A stretch of 64,000 nucleotides of DNA, taken from assembly GCF_013359905.1 (NCBI RefSeq), contig NZ_JABMCC010000121.1:496001-560000 (forward strand), written 5' to 3'. The notes beneath the pieces are model-generated. The model worked only from the letters and a program-made list of their open reading frames with translations, did not search any database and had not been told where the DNA came from. Of the stretch, positions 16,910-24,116 are shown one piece after another. The translations under genes and the position numbers were made by a program. Source of the stretch: Paenibacillus taichungensis (GTDB lineage: Bacteria > Bacillota > Bacilli > Paenibacillales > Paenibacillaceae). Within the stretch, counting starts at the first letter, position 1, and each line of letters begins with the position of its first letter.

Positions 16910-17974
16910 ATGGAAATAGGAATTACTTCGTTTGTGGAGACGACACCCGATCTTCGCACAGGTGAGGTCATAAGTCATGCACAGCGATTGCGTGAAGTAG
17001 TGGAGGAAATCGTACTAGCCGATCAGGTGGGGCTGGATGTATTTGGCGTAGGAGAACATCATCGTAAAGATTATGCCGCTTCTTCTCCTGCGATGGTGTT
17101 GTCCGCAGCTGCATCCCTGACCAAGCGTATTAGGCTCACTAGTGCAGTAACAGTACTTTCGTCGGCTGATCCGGTACGTGTGTTTCAGGATTTTGCCACA
17201 CTGGATGGCATTTCGAATGGACGTGCAGAGATTATGGCAGGGCGGGGCTCCTTTACCGAATCATTCCCTTTGTTTGGATATGAGCTTGGTGAGTATGATG
17301 AGCTGTTCGATGAACATCTGGAACTGCTGCTCAACCTGCAGAAGTCCGAAATAGTCAATTGGCGAGGTGGGCACAGACCTGCAATACATAATTTGGGCGT
17401 TTATCCTCGGCCTGTGCAGAGTCCTTTACCTATATGGATTGGCAGCGGGGGCAATCAGGAATCGGTTGTTCGTGCAGGGTTGCTGGGACTTCCGTTGACG
17501 TTGGCTATTATTGGCGGGAGCCCGGAACGGAATTTTGGCCCCCTTGTACAGCTGTACAAGCAGGCAGCGGCACATGCCGGACATGACGCTTCGAAGCTTA
17601 CCGTAGGGTCGCATTCGCTCGGATTTGTGGCTGAAGATACAGAGCTGGCTGCTGATCTGTTCTTTCCTTCTACTCAGGCGGGCATGAACAAAATCGGCAA
17701 GGAACGCGGATGGGGACATTACAGTCGTGCCAGCTTTGATGCTGCACGTAGTCACGACGGTGCTCTGTATGTAGGTGATCCGGAGACGGTTGCCCGGAAG
17801 ATTGTTCATCTACGCAAGAATGTGGGCATTACACGTTTCATGATGTACGTTCCCATTGCTACGATGCCGCATGATCAGGTGATGAGAGCGATCGAATTGC
17901 TCGGAACAGAGGTCGCTCCTCGAGTACGGGCAGAGTTGGCTAAGTGGGAAGCTGAGCATGGACAAAAAGCATAG
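16910..17974 (+). CDS. LLM class flavin-dependent oxidoreductase
   Basis: A 354-residue luciferase-like monooxygenase (TIM-barrel, F420/FMN-type family). It begins MEIGITSFVETTPD and shows the segments GVGEHHRKDYAASSPAMVLS, LTSAVTVLSSADPVRVFQDF and LDGISNGRAEIMAGRGS, typical of the SP_0267/Atu2307-like branch that uses FMN. The C-terminal region has DPETVARKIVHLRKN and FMMYVPIATMPHDQV. An rRNA-complementary site (aaaggag) precedes ATG 16910. It is followed after 28 bases by an esterase and faces a TetR gene. Substrates are unknown; the pair suggests oxidation and hydrolysis of one small molecule. Confidence 0.88.
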   Translation: MEIGITSFVETTPDLRTGEVISHAQRLREVVEEIVLADQVGLDVFGVGEHHRKDYAASSPAMVLSAAASLTKRIRLTSAVTVLSSADPVRVFQDFATLDGISNGRAEIMAGRGSFTESFPLFGYELGEYDELFDEHLELLLNLQKSEIVNWRGGHRPAIHNLGVYPRPVQSPLPIWIGSGGNQESVVRAGLLGLPLTLAIIGGSPERNFGPLVQLYKQAAAHAGHDASKLTVGSHSLGFVAEDTELAADLFFPSTQAGMNKIGKERGWGHYSRASFDAARSHDGALYVGDPETVARKIVHLRKNVGITRFMMYVPIATMPHDQVMRAIELLGTEVAPRVRAELAKWEAEHGQKA

Positions 17975-18002
17975 AAAACATACACTGAAGGAGGAATTGT
18001 AT

Positions 18003-18971
18003 ATGAGTTTTGTAGATCGGGTGGTACCTGAATTAAGAGATGCATTAACCCAGTTTCCGGGCTTTAATTTGAAGGGGGGACTGAAGGTTAGCCGGGCGAT
18101 GCTCATGAATCCACCGATTGAGAAGTCGGAAGACGTACGCACCACAAAGAGAATTATTGCAGGGGCAGCAGGAGACATGCTGGTCAAAATATATGAACCG
18201 GCTGAGCGTACTGGAGATAAGCTGCCAGCGATGTTGTGGATTCATGGAGGAGGATATGTGCTGGGACATCCGGATATGGATGATGCGTTATGTGAGCGCT
18301 TTGTACAAGCGGCACATTGCGTAGTTGTATCGGTTGATTACCGCCTGGCCCCTGAGCATCCTTATCCCGCTGGTCTTGATGACTGCTATGCAGGTCTTGT
18401 ATGGATGACAGACGAAACAGAGTCACTCGGCATTGATCTCACCAGGGTCGCAATTGCTGGAGCAAGTGGAGGGGGAGGACTGACTGCAGCGCTTGCACAA
18501 ATGGTCCGTGATAAAGGTGGACCGAGTCTAATCTTCCAAATGCCTTTGTACCCGATGCTTGACGATCGCAATATTTCGGCTTCGAGCCATGAAATTACGG
18601 ATCAAAATGCTACATGGAATCGGACAAATAACTTGGAGGCATGGAGTATGTACCTTGGAGGAGAGATGGAGGGATTGGGAGAAAACGAAGGACACAACAT
18701 GCCTTCCTACGCTGTCCCGGCAAGAACTGAAAATCTGGCAGAGTTACCTCCAATGTATACGTGTGTTGGCCAGCTCGATCTATTTCGAGACGAGACAATC
18801 GAATATGTGACACGCCTTGCGGCAGCTGGAGTGGATGTCGAAATGCACCTGTATCCTGGTGCTTATCATTGCTTCGAAGTGTTTGTGCCTGATGCGGAAG
18901 TTAGCCAGCGGGCTAGTCAGGATTATATTCGTGCCATGGCTAGAGCGCTTAATCCTTCATGGGAGAAATAA
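18003..18971 (+). CDS. alpha/beta hydrolase of the hormone-sensitive lipase family
   Basis: A 322-residue esterase. It carries the oxyanion-hole motif HGGGYVLGHPD (about residue 80), VVSVDYRLAPEHPYPAG, the nucleophile elbow GASGGGG (Ser in AIAGASGG), a late Asp in CVGQLDLFRDE and His in GAYHCFEVF, so the catalytic triad is complete. No signal peptide is seen, so it is cytoplasmic. The site aaggagg (17988-17994) sets ATG 18003, not the earlier in-frame ATG 17958, which would overlap the monooxygenase. It is the second gene of the TetR-controlled operon. Confidence 0.9.
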   Translation: MSFVDRVVPELRDALTQFPGFNLKGGLKVSRAMLMNPPIEKSEDVRTTKRIIAGAAGDMLVKIYEPAERTGDKLPAMLWIHGGGYVLGHPDMDDALCERFVQAAHCVVVSVDYRLAPEHPYPAGLDDCYAGLVWMTDETESLGIDLTRVAIAGASGGGGLTAALAQMVRDKGGPSLIFQMPLYPMLDDRNISASSHEITDQNATWNRTNNLEAWSMYLGGEMEGLGENEGHNMPSYAVPARTENLAELPPMYTCVGQLDLFRDETIEYVTRLAAAGVDVEMHLYPGAYHCFEVFVPDAEVSQRASQDYIRAMARALNPSWEK

Positions 18972-19011
18972 ATGTCTCCGGCGTTGTTCATAAAAATTGA
19001 TGTTCTTTTCA

Positions 19012-19127
19012 TCTTCATTTCAGATTCCGTTAAGGTAGCTGGGGTAAGATAAGTCTTGTAAACCCCTTCTCGTGTTAATAGATGTGTGACTAGCCCCGTC
19101 GGATCGTCCGGCGGGGCACTTTTTTTC
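19012..19127 (+). ncRNA. C-rich small-RNA-like element, copy 1
   Basis: About 115 bases match a second copy at 22709-22818. Shared blocks are ttaaggtagc, ggtaagataa, tcttgtaaaccccttctcg and agatgtgtgact. Both copies end in a strong intrinsic terminator at the same distance. Here the stem is gccccgtcgg / ccggcggggc (19093-19117) followed by CTTTTTTT. The block aaaccccttctcg is C-rich and complementary to ribosome binding sites (gagaagggg), as in sRNAs of the RsaE/RoxS type. The 5' end and promoter are not clear. No open frame fits. It lies between the esterase and the broken AraC gene. Confidence 0.6.
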
Positions 19128-19192
19128 TTCATTTTTATCCGTTAATGGTATGATAGTTAAATATATAAATGCTAGTTACGGAGGGATGGCTC

Positions 19193-20104
19193 GTGGACCC
19201 CAGCCTGCATCCGCTGTTCAGACCCATTCAGATGAATGGGTCTGATCGGAACACGTATTATATTGAGCAAATACCCTCTGTTTCCCTGATGGCTCATGTA
19301 GCCTGTTATTGGGAATCGGGTTCTATTCCGCATGAGGGAGAGCGAGATCAGGAAAGGATCTCAGTGCCCGCTCGGGTATTGCCAGATGGCTGAACGGACA
19401 TGCTGATTACATACGACTCGGTCCGTTCGGTTCATTCCTATGCGTATTGTGGCAATTATTCGCATCCGTTCGCTCTGCCCGAGCCATCCGATGTCAGTCC
19501 TTCCGCAGATTACACATTTGGCGTACGTCTTTTTCCGGGTGGAGCATACGTCTTTCACGGTTTGCCATTGGAAGGATTTACGGACATGCGAATTCCGCTT
19601 GAGGAATGTTGGCCGCTCAGATTGAATGAGCTTCAGGAGCGGATAGCTGGAACGAAAACCTTTGAAGAACGGGTGCAGGTAATGAATGCCTATCTGATTC
19701 CATTATCCGTGCAAACCAGTACATATGAGAATAATCTGATGAAAAATGCATTGCATCGTATCTTTATCGATGGGGGACGTATGAGCGTCAGTGAGCTGGC
19801 CATGCGTGAAGTTGTTAGCGAACGCCAGCTGAATCGGAAGTTTGCAGAATGGATCGGAATCAGTCCGAAGCGATTCAGTGAGGTGGTTCGTTTTCACCGC
19901 GTCCTGGGCAGTATTCATCAGGGGCATACGGCGGATGGGGCAGCGCTGGCCCTGAATCATGGTTTTTTTGACCAAGCCCACTTGATTCGTCAATTCCGCA
20001 AGTTTTATGGAGAAACTCCGCTGACCGCTGCCAAAGAACATCAACAAAGGTTGTCCGATTTGTACAATAACTCGGTTGTCTCTTCCGATATACTTAGATC
20101 GTGA
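19193..20104 (+). pseudogene. AraC family regulator interrupted by one in-frame TGA
   Basis: The frame continues across TGA 19391-19393 and encodes a 303-codon AraC-type protein. The N-terminal part (to codon 66) and the following part (from codon 68) together form a DUF6597-like sensor domain (RVLPDG-stop-TDMLITYDS), where homologues carry PDGC, so the stop replaces an expected Cys. The C-terminal helix-turn-helix is intact: MSVSELAMREVVSERQLNRK, GISPKRFSEVVRFHRVL and HGFFDQAHLIRQFRKFYGET. The start is GTG 19193 with acggaggg 7 bases before it; ATG 19169 is also open. No frameshift or other damage is visible, so the break looks recent or is read through. It lies 26 bases before a DinB-like gene. 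Confidence 0.75.
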
Positions 20105-20130
20105 GAATAATAGTAAAGGAGATATCATAT

Positions 20131-20619
20131 ATGAATGGAACATTGCAAATTCGGGATCATCTGCTCAATGAATTGGAGACGGGAGTACGTACGGGGGCGA
20201 GTCTGATCCGCCTGATCCGTCCAGAGGATTGGGCGTACCGCCCGCAGGACAATATGCGTTCACTGGTGGAACTGGTCCATCATTTTATTCAAATCACGGC
20301 ATCAGACCTTGCCATTATGCAGGAGAAGAGCGAAGCTGAGGTTGGTGTGGTAGAGAATAGCCTGTCAGGGATCGAGGATATTGAAAAACTGGAGGCAACA
20401 CTTTGGGGCAATTTGGAAGCCTACAAAGCTTATATTGTATCACTGAGCGAAGAAGATCTGTTGAACCGCTCAACCAAAGCTTTCTATATGGAGCATGGTC
20501 ATTTGCAGGCTCAATGGCAGATTGAAACGCTAACGCATGTATTCCATCACCGTTCACAGTTGTATAATTACCTCAAACAGCAGGGGCATGAGCTGAACTT
20601 TTTCATGCTGTATGCTTAA
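20131..20619 (+). CDS. DinB-like four-helix metal-binding protein
   Basis: A 162-residue protein of the DinB/YfiT-like superfamily. Three His that would bind a metal are seen in ELVHHFIQI (about residue 51) and TLTHVFHHRSQLYNYLKQQG (about residues 132-140). Homologues include damage-inducible proteins and thiol transferases, so the reaction is open. The site aaaggag (20115-20121) sets ATG 20131 rather than the earlier frame start, which overlaps the AraC gene. It is downstream of the AraC regulator on the same strand and likely shares its transcript. Confidence 0.85.
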   Translation: MNGTLQIRDHLLNELETGVRTGASLIRLIRPEDWAYRPQDNMRSLVELVHHFIQITASDLAIMQEKSEAEVGVVENSLSGIEDIEKLEATLWGNLEAYKAYIVSLSEEDLLNRSTKAFYMEHGHLQAQWQIETLTHVFHHRSQLYNYLKQQGHELNFFMLYA

Positions 20620-20648
20620 TAATCTCACAATATGAGTTTCATGTAAGT

Positions 20649-20678
20649 GGCTCCGCTGGATGATCTGGCGGGGCTTTT
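20649..20678 (+). terminator. intrinsic terminator after the DinB-like gene
   Basis: Stem gctccgc / gcggggc with one G-U pair, followed by TTTTTG. Confidence 0.75.
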
Positions 20679-20795
20679 TGATTACTTTAGTCTAGCATCT
20701 CTATCAAAATGGACGTTATCACACGGTCATTTTACCGTTACATTAATAGATTTCAAGCATAGAATACCGTATCAAAGCAAAAGGAGGTGATTTCG

Positions 20796-21083
20796 ATGGC
20801 CATCCTTTTACCGCAACAATTTTACAATTTGGCTGCAAGCGTGGGCAAATCGTACTACGAAAACCTGGCTGGAGGAACCAATGCCAGCATTACGGTTAAC
20901 AACTTTGGTCCTTTCCCGGTAGACCTGGTTGTGACTCGTGTTAACGCTCCAGTGATCACGTATTTGATCCCTGCTGGCAACAGCCTTACGTTGTCTGTTG
21001 ATTTGCTGCTCGTAGCTGCTTTGTTGACTACTCCCGCAGGTGCTTCAACAGGTACAATTCAAATCGCAACAGCTGATTTCTAA
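20796..21083 (+). CDS. small beta-rich protein, possibly spore or surface appendage
   Basis: A 95-residue protein without a signal peptide, Cys or charged runs. It is rich in Val, Leu, Thr and Asn: TNASITVNNFGPFPVDLVV, YLIPAGNSLTLSVDLLL and PAGASTGTIQIATADF. The alternating pattern and the PAGNSLTLSVD segment recall the DUF3992/Ena-type proteins that build endospore appendages, but Ena-type N-terminal cysteines are lacking, so the link is weak. The ribosome binding site AAGGAGGTGA (20781-20790) is a full-length match to the anti-Shine-Dalgarno and fixes ATG 20796, suggesting very high expression. It is a single-gene unit between two terminators. Confidence 0.7.
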   Translation: MAILLPQQFYNLAASVGKSYYENLAGGTNASITVNNFGPFPVDLVVTRVNAPVITYLIPAGNSLTLSVDLLLVAALLTTPAGASTGTIQIATADF

Positions 21084-21103
21084 TGAATGTAGCATGCTTT
21101 GTG

Positions 21104-21146
21104 AACCTCTGTCGGACATGTTGTCGGCAGAGGTTTTTCTATTTTT
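21104..21146 (+). terminator. intrinsic terminator
   Basis: Stem aacctctg / cagaggtt around a 16-base loop, followed by TTTCTATTTTTT. Confidence 0.85.
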
Positions 21147-21258
21147 TATGGATGCATCTGGGGTGAAAATGATATTATACTAGGGTATTTATAAATTTAA
21201 ATAGTTGTTATAGGAATGATTGATATTCTTATATCAAAACGAAAGGGAGATTGAAATT

Positions 21259-21948
21259 TTGAAAAAGATGTTGTTGTACGTTTTGGGATTAACCTTGTGT
21301 GTATCATTGTTCATGTCTCCATACACTTCAGATGCAGCCTCTTCAATGAGCACCTTGGAGCTTGGAAATGGAGTAACTTATTATGGTGAAACTAAGAATG
21401 GCAAGCCCCATGGCTATGGGACGATGACCTGGGGAAAGAGCAAGACTTATAAAGGAAACTGGGTAGCGGGCAAACGTTCAGGATATGGTGTCTACAAAGC
21501 AGTGACAAGTGATAAGGACCGTGTTACAGACCTCAAGTATGATGGCTTTTGGAAGAATGACAAAAAGGATGGAAAGGGTGAACTGGAGATTAGAGAAATA
21601 TCCTACGAAGCAACTATGCTTGAAAATCGTATTCAGAATGGGACCTTTGCAAAGGACCAATGGATTTCAGGATATGATGTACGACATGGAGAATACGACC
21701 CGCCTTATTACTTTGCATACAAGGATTCAAATTTAAGTCTTAAAATACTGGGCGGTGCAGAAAATATTTTAGATGGATTGAAGGACGGTTATTTCTTTTC
21801 ATTTACATATCAAAAAGGAAAAGTATACAAAGATGTCGGTGTTGGAGATGAATTCAGTCAGAAGCAATTTAGTTCTTTTATCAAAAGTGTAGAAAAAGAG
21901 ATTAAGCCTCATATTAATCAGTTTGAGAAACTAGCTCAGAAATTATAG
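21259..21948 (+). CDS. secreted MORN-repeat protein
   Basis: A 229-residue protein with a signal peptide (KKMLLYVLGLTLCVSLFM, cleavage expected near SDA-AS) and three MORN repeats: YYGETKNGKPHGYGTMTW, YKGNWVAGKRSGYGVYK and YDGFWKNDKKDGKGELE. The C-terminal 100 residues are not MORN-like and end in a charged helix (FIKSVEKEIKPHINQFEKL). The start is TTG 21259, with aaaggga 10 bases before it; the frame also opens at 21220. MORN repeats usually bind membranes or proteins. It stands alone, and its role is unknown. Confidence 0.8.
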   Translation: MKKMLLYVLGLTLCVSLFMSPYTSDAASSMSTLELGNGVTYYGETKNGKPHGYGTMTWGKSKTYKGNWVAGKRSGYGVYKAVTSDKDRVTDLKYDGFWKNDKKDGKGELEIREISYEATMLENRIQNGTFAKDQWISGYDVRHGEYDPPYYFAYKDSNLSLKILGGAENILDGLKDGYFFSFTYQKGKVYKDVGVGDEFSQKQFSSFIKSVEKEIKPHINQFEKLAQKL

Positions 21949-22069
21949 TAATTATTCTTAGAAATATAACGGGTACAATCAAATTTTTTGTTTACTAAGG
22001 CTGCTATTCGAGTAATTTATTGTAGAAGTAATAGTAGACTGATGTTGTGAAACAGGAGGGTATTGGACG

Positions 22070-22591
22070 ATGAAAAGACCAACGTTTCTTGAAACCGAGC
22101 GGCTTGTTTTCTCGACATGGAATGAAGAAGATCGTGCTCTGGCTTCCGCTCTATGGGGAGATCATGAGGTATCGAAGTGGATTAGTAGCAAGGGATTTCT
22201 GAGCGAGGATGAAGTGGAAGCGCGGTTGACGCAGGAAATAAAAAGGCAAGAAGAGGTGGGAGTGCAATACTGGCCACTCTTTGAGAAAGATTCGGAAGTA
22301 TTTGCTGGTTGCTGTGGTTTGCGCCCGTATTCTCCGGAAGAAGAGATATATGAATTGGGATTTCATCTTACCCGGGATCATTGGGGCAAGGGCTACGCCA
22401 TGGAGGCGGCACGAGCGGTGATTGACTATGCATTTGGAGAACTGAAGGCTAAAGCGTTGTTTGCTGGGCATCATCCAGACAATGAAGTGTCACGTCATAT
22501 GCTATCCAAGCTGGGCTTTGAGTATGTACGGGATGAGCGGTATGAACCGACAGGACTGATGCACCCATCCTATTTGCTGAAAAAGGAATAA
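22070..22591 (+). CDS. GNAT family N-acetyltransferase (RimJ/RimL type)
   Basis: A 173-residue acetyltransferase of the Acetyltransf_3 group. It begins with ETERLVFSTWNEEDRAL, and shows YELGFHLTRDHWGKGYAMEA (acetyl-CoA binding HWGKGYA) and the closing HHPDNEVSRHMLSKLGFEYV. A site cagggagg-like (aggaggg) precedes ATG 22070. It is flanked by a secreted protein gene and a small-RNA-like element and forms its own unit. The substrate cannot be told; members acetylate ribosomal proteins, spermidine, antibiotics or amines. Confidence 0.88.
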   Translation: MKRPTFLETERLVFSTWNEEDRALASALWGDHEVSKWISSKGFLSEDEVEARLTQEIKRQEEVGVQYWPLFEKDSEVFAGCCGLRPYSPEEEIYELGFHLTRDHWGKGYAMEAARAVIDYAFGELKAKALFAGHHPDNEVSRHMLSKLGFEYVRDERYEPTGLMHPSYLLKKE

Positions 22592-22708
22592 ATATGTTCC
22601 ACATTCAGGGCAGCACAACGAAACGTTTTTAAATATATAGCTTAAATGTATGGATAGTAGCTGTGACTGTGATTTTTTGGTAAATGGGTTTTCATCGTTT
22701 TTTTATTT

Positions 22709-22818
22709 CATTTTCAGCTTCTATTAAGGTAGCAGAGGTAAGATAATTCTTGTAAACCCCTTCTCGTGTTAGATAGATGTGTGACTGACCTCGCCGGACG
22801 CCGGTGAGGTATTTTTTT
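22709..22818 (+). ncRNA. C-rich small-RNA-like element, copy 2
   Basis: The second copy of the element at 19012-19127. It is nearly identical over ttaaggtagc, ggtaagataa and tcttgtaaaccccttctcg, with changes in the terminator. The stem here is acctcgccgg / ccggtgaggt, where copy 1 has gccccgtcgg / ccggcggggc. The bases differ but the pairing is kept, which argues for selection on RNA structure. A run of seven T follows. The 5' boundary is uncertain. The rhaD promoter lies 70 bases downstream. The first part of the interval, 22592-22708, shows nothing else I can name. Confidence 0.62.
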
Positions 22819-22888
22819 GCTTATTTTTATAAATATACACAAAACAAACACAAACAAAAATAAATAAAGCAAATAACGCTGCATATTA

Positions 22889-22918
22889 TTGACTTATAAA
22901 AGTAAACAAAGGTATAAT
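22889..22918 (+). promoter_or_regulatory. sigma-A type promoter of rhaD
   Basis: TTGACT (22889-22894) and TATAAT (22913-22918) are 18 bases apart. An A-rich tract with repeated acaaacaaa-like words (about 22838-22876) lies upstream and may act as an UP element or a regulator site. Confidence 0.75.
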
Positions 22919-22983
22919 GAATGTGAAAAAAGGAACTTACTTTGTACGTGACGGACATTATTTTTTATCATGAGGAGAGAATG

Positions 22984-23838
22984 ATGATGAACGTGACCCT
23001 TACGAATGAAACAACGCAGGCTGCGGGCTTCCATATCCCATTTGTTCGTGAAATGGCGGAGATTACTCAACATATGTGGAAGAATGGATGGGATGAACGC
23101 AATGGCGGCAATGTCAGCTATTTGCTGGAGGAAGAGGAAGTTGCCCAATATATCGATATCAACTATGTGATCCGCAAGATCAAACCAGCATTTTCGATGC
23201 ATGAGCTGGCAGGCAAGTATTTTATTGTGACTGCTTCGGGCAAATATTTCAAAAATGTATTGGCTGATCCAGAGAACAATCTGGGAGTATTGCGTGTATC
23301 GAATGATGGACTAGAGCTCGAAGTGCTGTGGGGGCTAAAGTCGGGAGCTAACCCAACGAGTGAATTGCCTACGCATTTTATGAGTCATATCGAACGTTTG
23401 AAAGTCGACCCGAAACACCGTGTTGTGATGCACAACCATGCGACTAACGTTCTGGCGATGACATTTATCCATGAGTTGGATGAAATGAAATTTACAAAGA
23501 CCTTGTGGCAGATGTGTACCGAATGCGTTGTTGTATTTCCTGACGGTGTTGGTATTATTCCGTGGATGGTGCCTGGGTCGAATGAAATTGGACGGGAAAC
23601 GGCTGGGAAAATGAAGGAATACCACGCGGTCATTTGGCCGCAGCACGGGATTTTTGGAACGGGTACAACGATTGATGAAGCTTTTGGCCTTATAGAGACC
23701 ATTGAGAAGGCGGCCCAGGTGTATATGCTGGTTGCAAGCCATGAGATCAGACAGAGAATTACGGATCAGCAGTTAGCTACATTGGCACAGGCTTTTGGTG
23801 TCACTCCACGTCCTGGTATATTGGGCATGGAAGTTTGA
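22984..23838 (+). CDS. rhaD: rhamnulose-1-phosphate aldolase RhaD (class II aldolase)
   Basis: RhaD splits L-rhamnulose 1-phosphate into dihydroxyacetone phosphate and L-lactaldehyde in the cytoplasm with zinc. The protein of about 284 residues shows [17 protein letters not shown] (phosphate-binding NGGN), [11 protein letters not shown], the metal-binding [16 protein letters not shown] (HxH) and [17 protein letters not shown]. These fit RhaD better than fuculose or ribulose aldolases. Three ATGs lie in a row at 22981, 22984 and 22987 after gaggaga (22972-22978); I take 22984. rhaA, rhaB and a rhamnose regulator are not adjacent, so it is an orphan or part of a split pathway. Confidence 0.85.
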   Translation: MMNVTLTNETTQAAGFHIPFVREMAEITQHMWKNGWDERNGGNVSYLLEEEEVAQYIDINYVIRKIKPAFSMHELAGKYFIVTASGKYFKNVLADPENNLGVLRVSNDGLELEVLWGLKSGANPTSELPTHFMSHIERLKVDPKHRVVMHNHATNVLAMTFIHELDEMKFTKTLWQMCTECVVVFPDGVGIIPWMVPGSNEIGRETAGKMKEYHAVIWPQHGIFGTGTTIDEAFGLIETIEKAAQVYMLVASHEIRQRITDQQLATLAQAFGVTPRPGILGMEV

Positions 23839-23884
23839 CGGATCGAAATCGTATAAAAGAAAGAGCTCCAACACAGCCTAATAT

Positions 23885-23927
23885 GAATGGTCTTTGGTTT
23901 ATTAAACCGAAGGCCATTTCCTTTTTT
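23885..23927 (+). terminator. intrinsic terminator after rhaD
   Basis: A 15-bp stem aatggtctttggttt / aaaccgaaggccatt with two G-U pairs and loop atta is followed by TCCTTTTTTT. The remaining interval to 24116 shows no further structure I can name. Confidence 0.88.
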
Positions 23928-24116
23928 TCGGCAAACAAACGCCGTTTTGGTTCAAAAAAGTTCAAAAAGTGGATAAAGCGCGGCTTTGTTATCGATTATT
24001 GAATCGTAGAATGCATTATCACACGCTGGCGAAATTCGGGTGAAATGACGTATTGTCAATGGCTCGGCGATTTTGCATAATAACAATGCTTCACAGATGA
24101 AAGACGGAAGGAAGTT

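Noticed and set aside
19391-19428. Definite selenocysteine insertion element
   Set aside because: A hairpin exists, but its 21-base loop lacks a convincing bacterial SECIS apical structure and the protein is not a redox enzyme; kept only as an open question.
23928-24116. c-di-AMP riboswitch before the KimA-type gene
   Set aside because: The gap is too short and lacks the conserved G-rich and A-rich blocks of the ydaO-yuaA fold.
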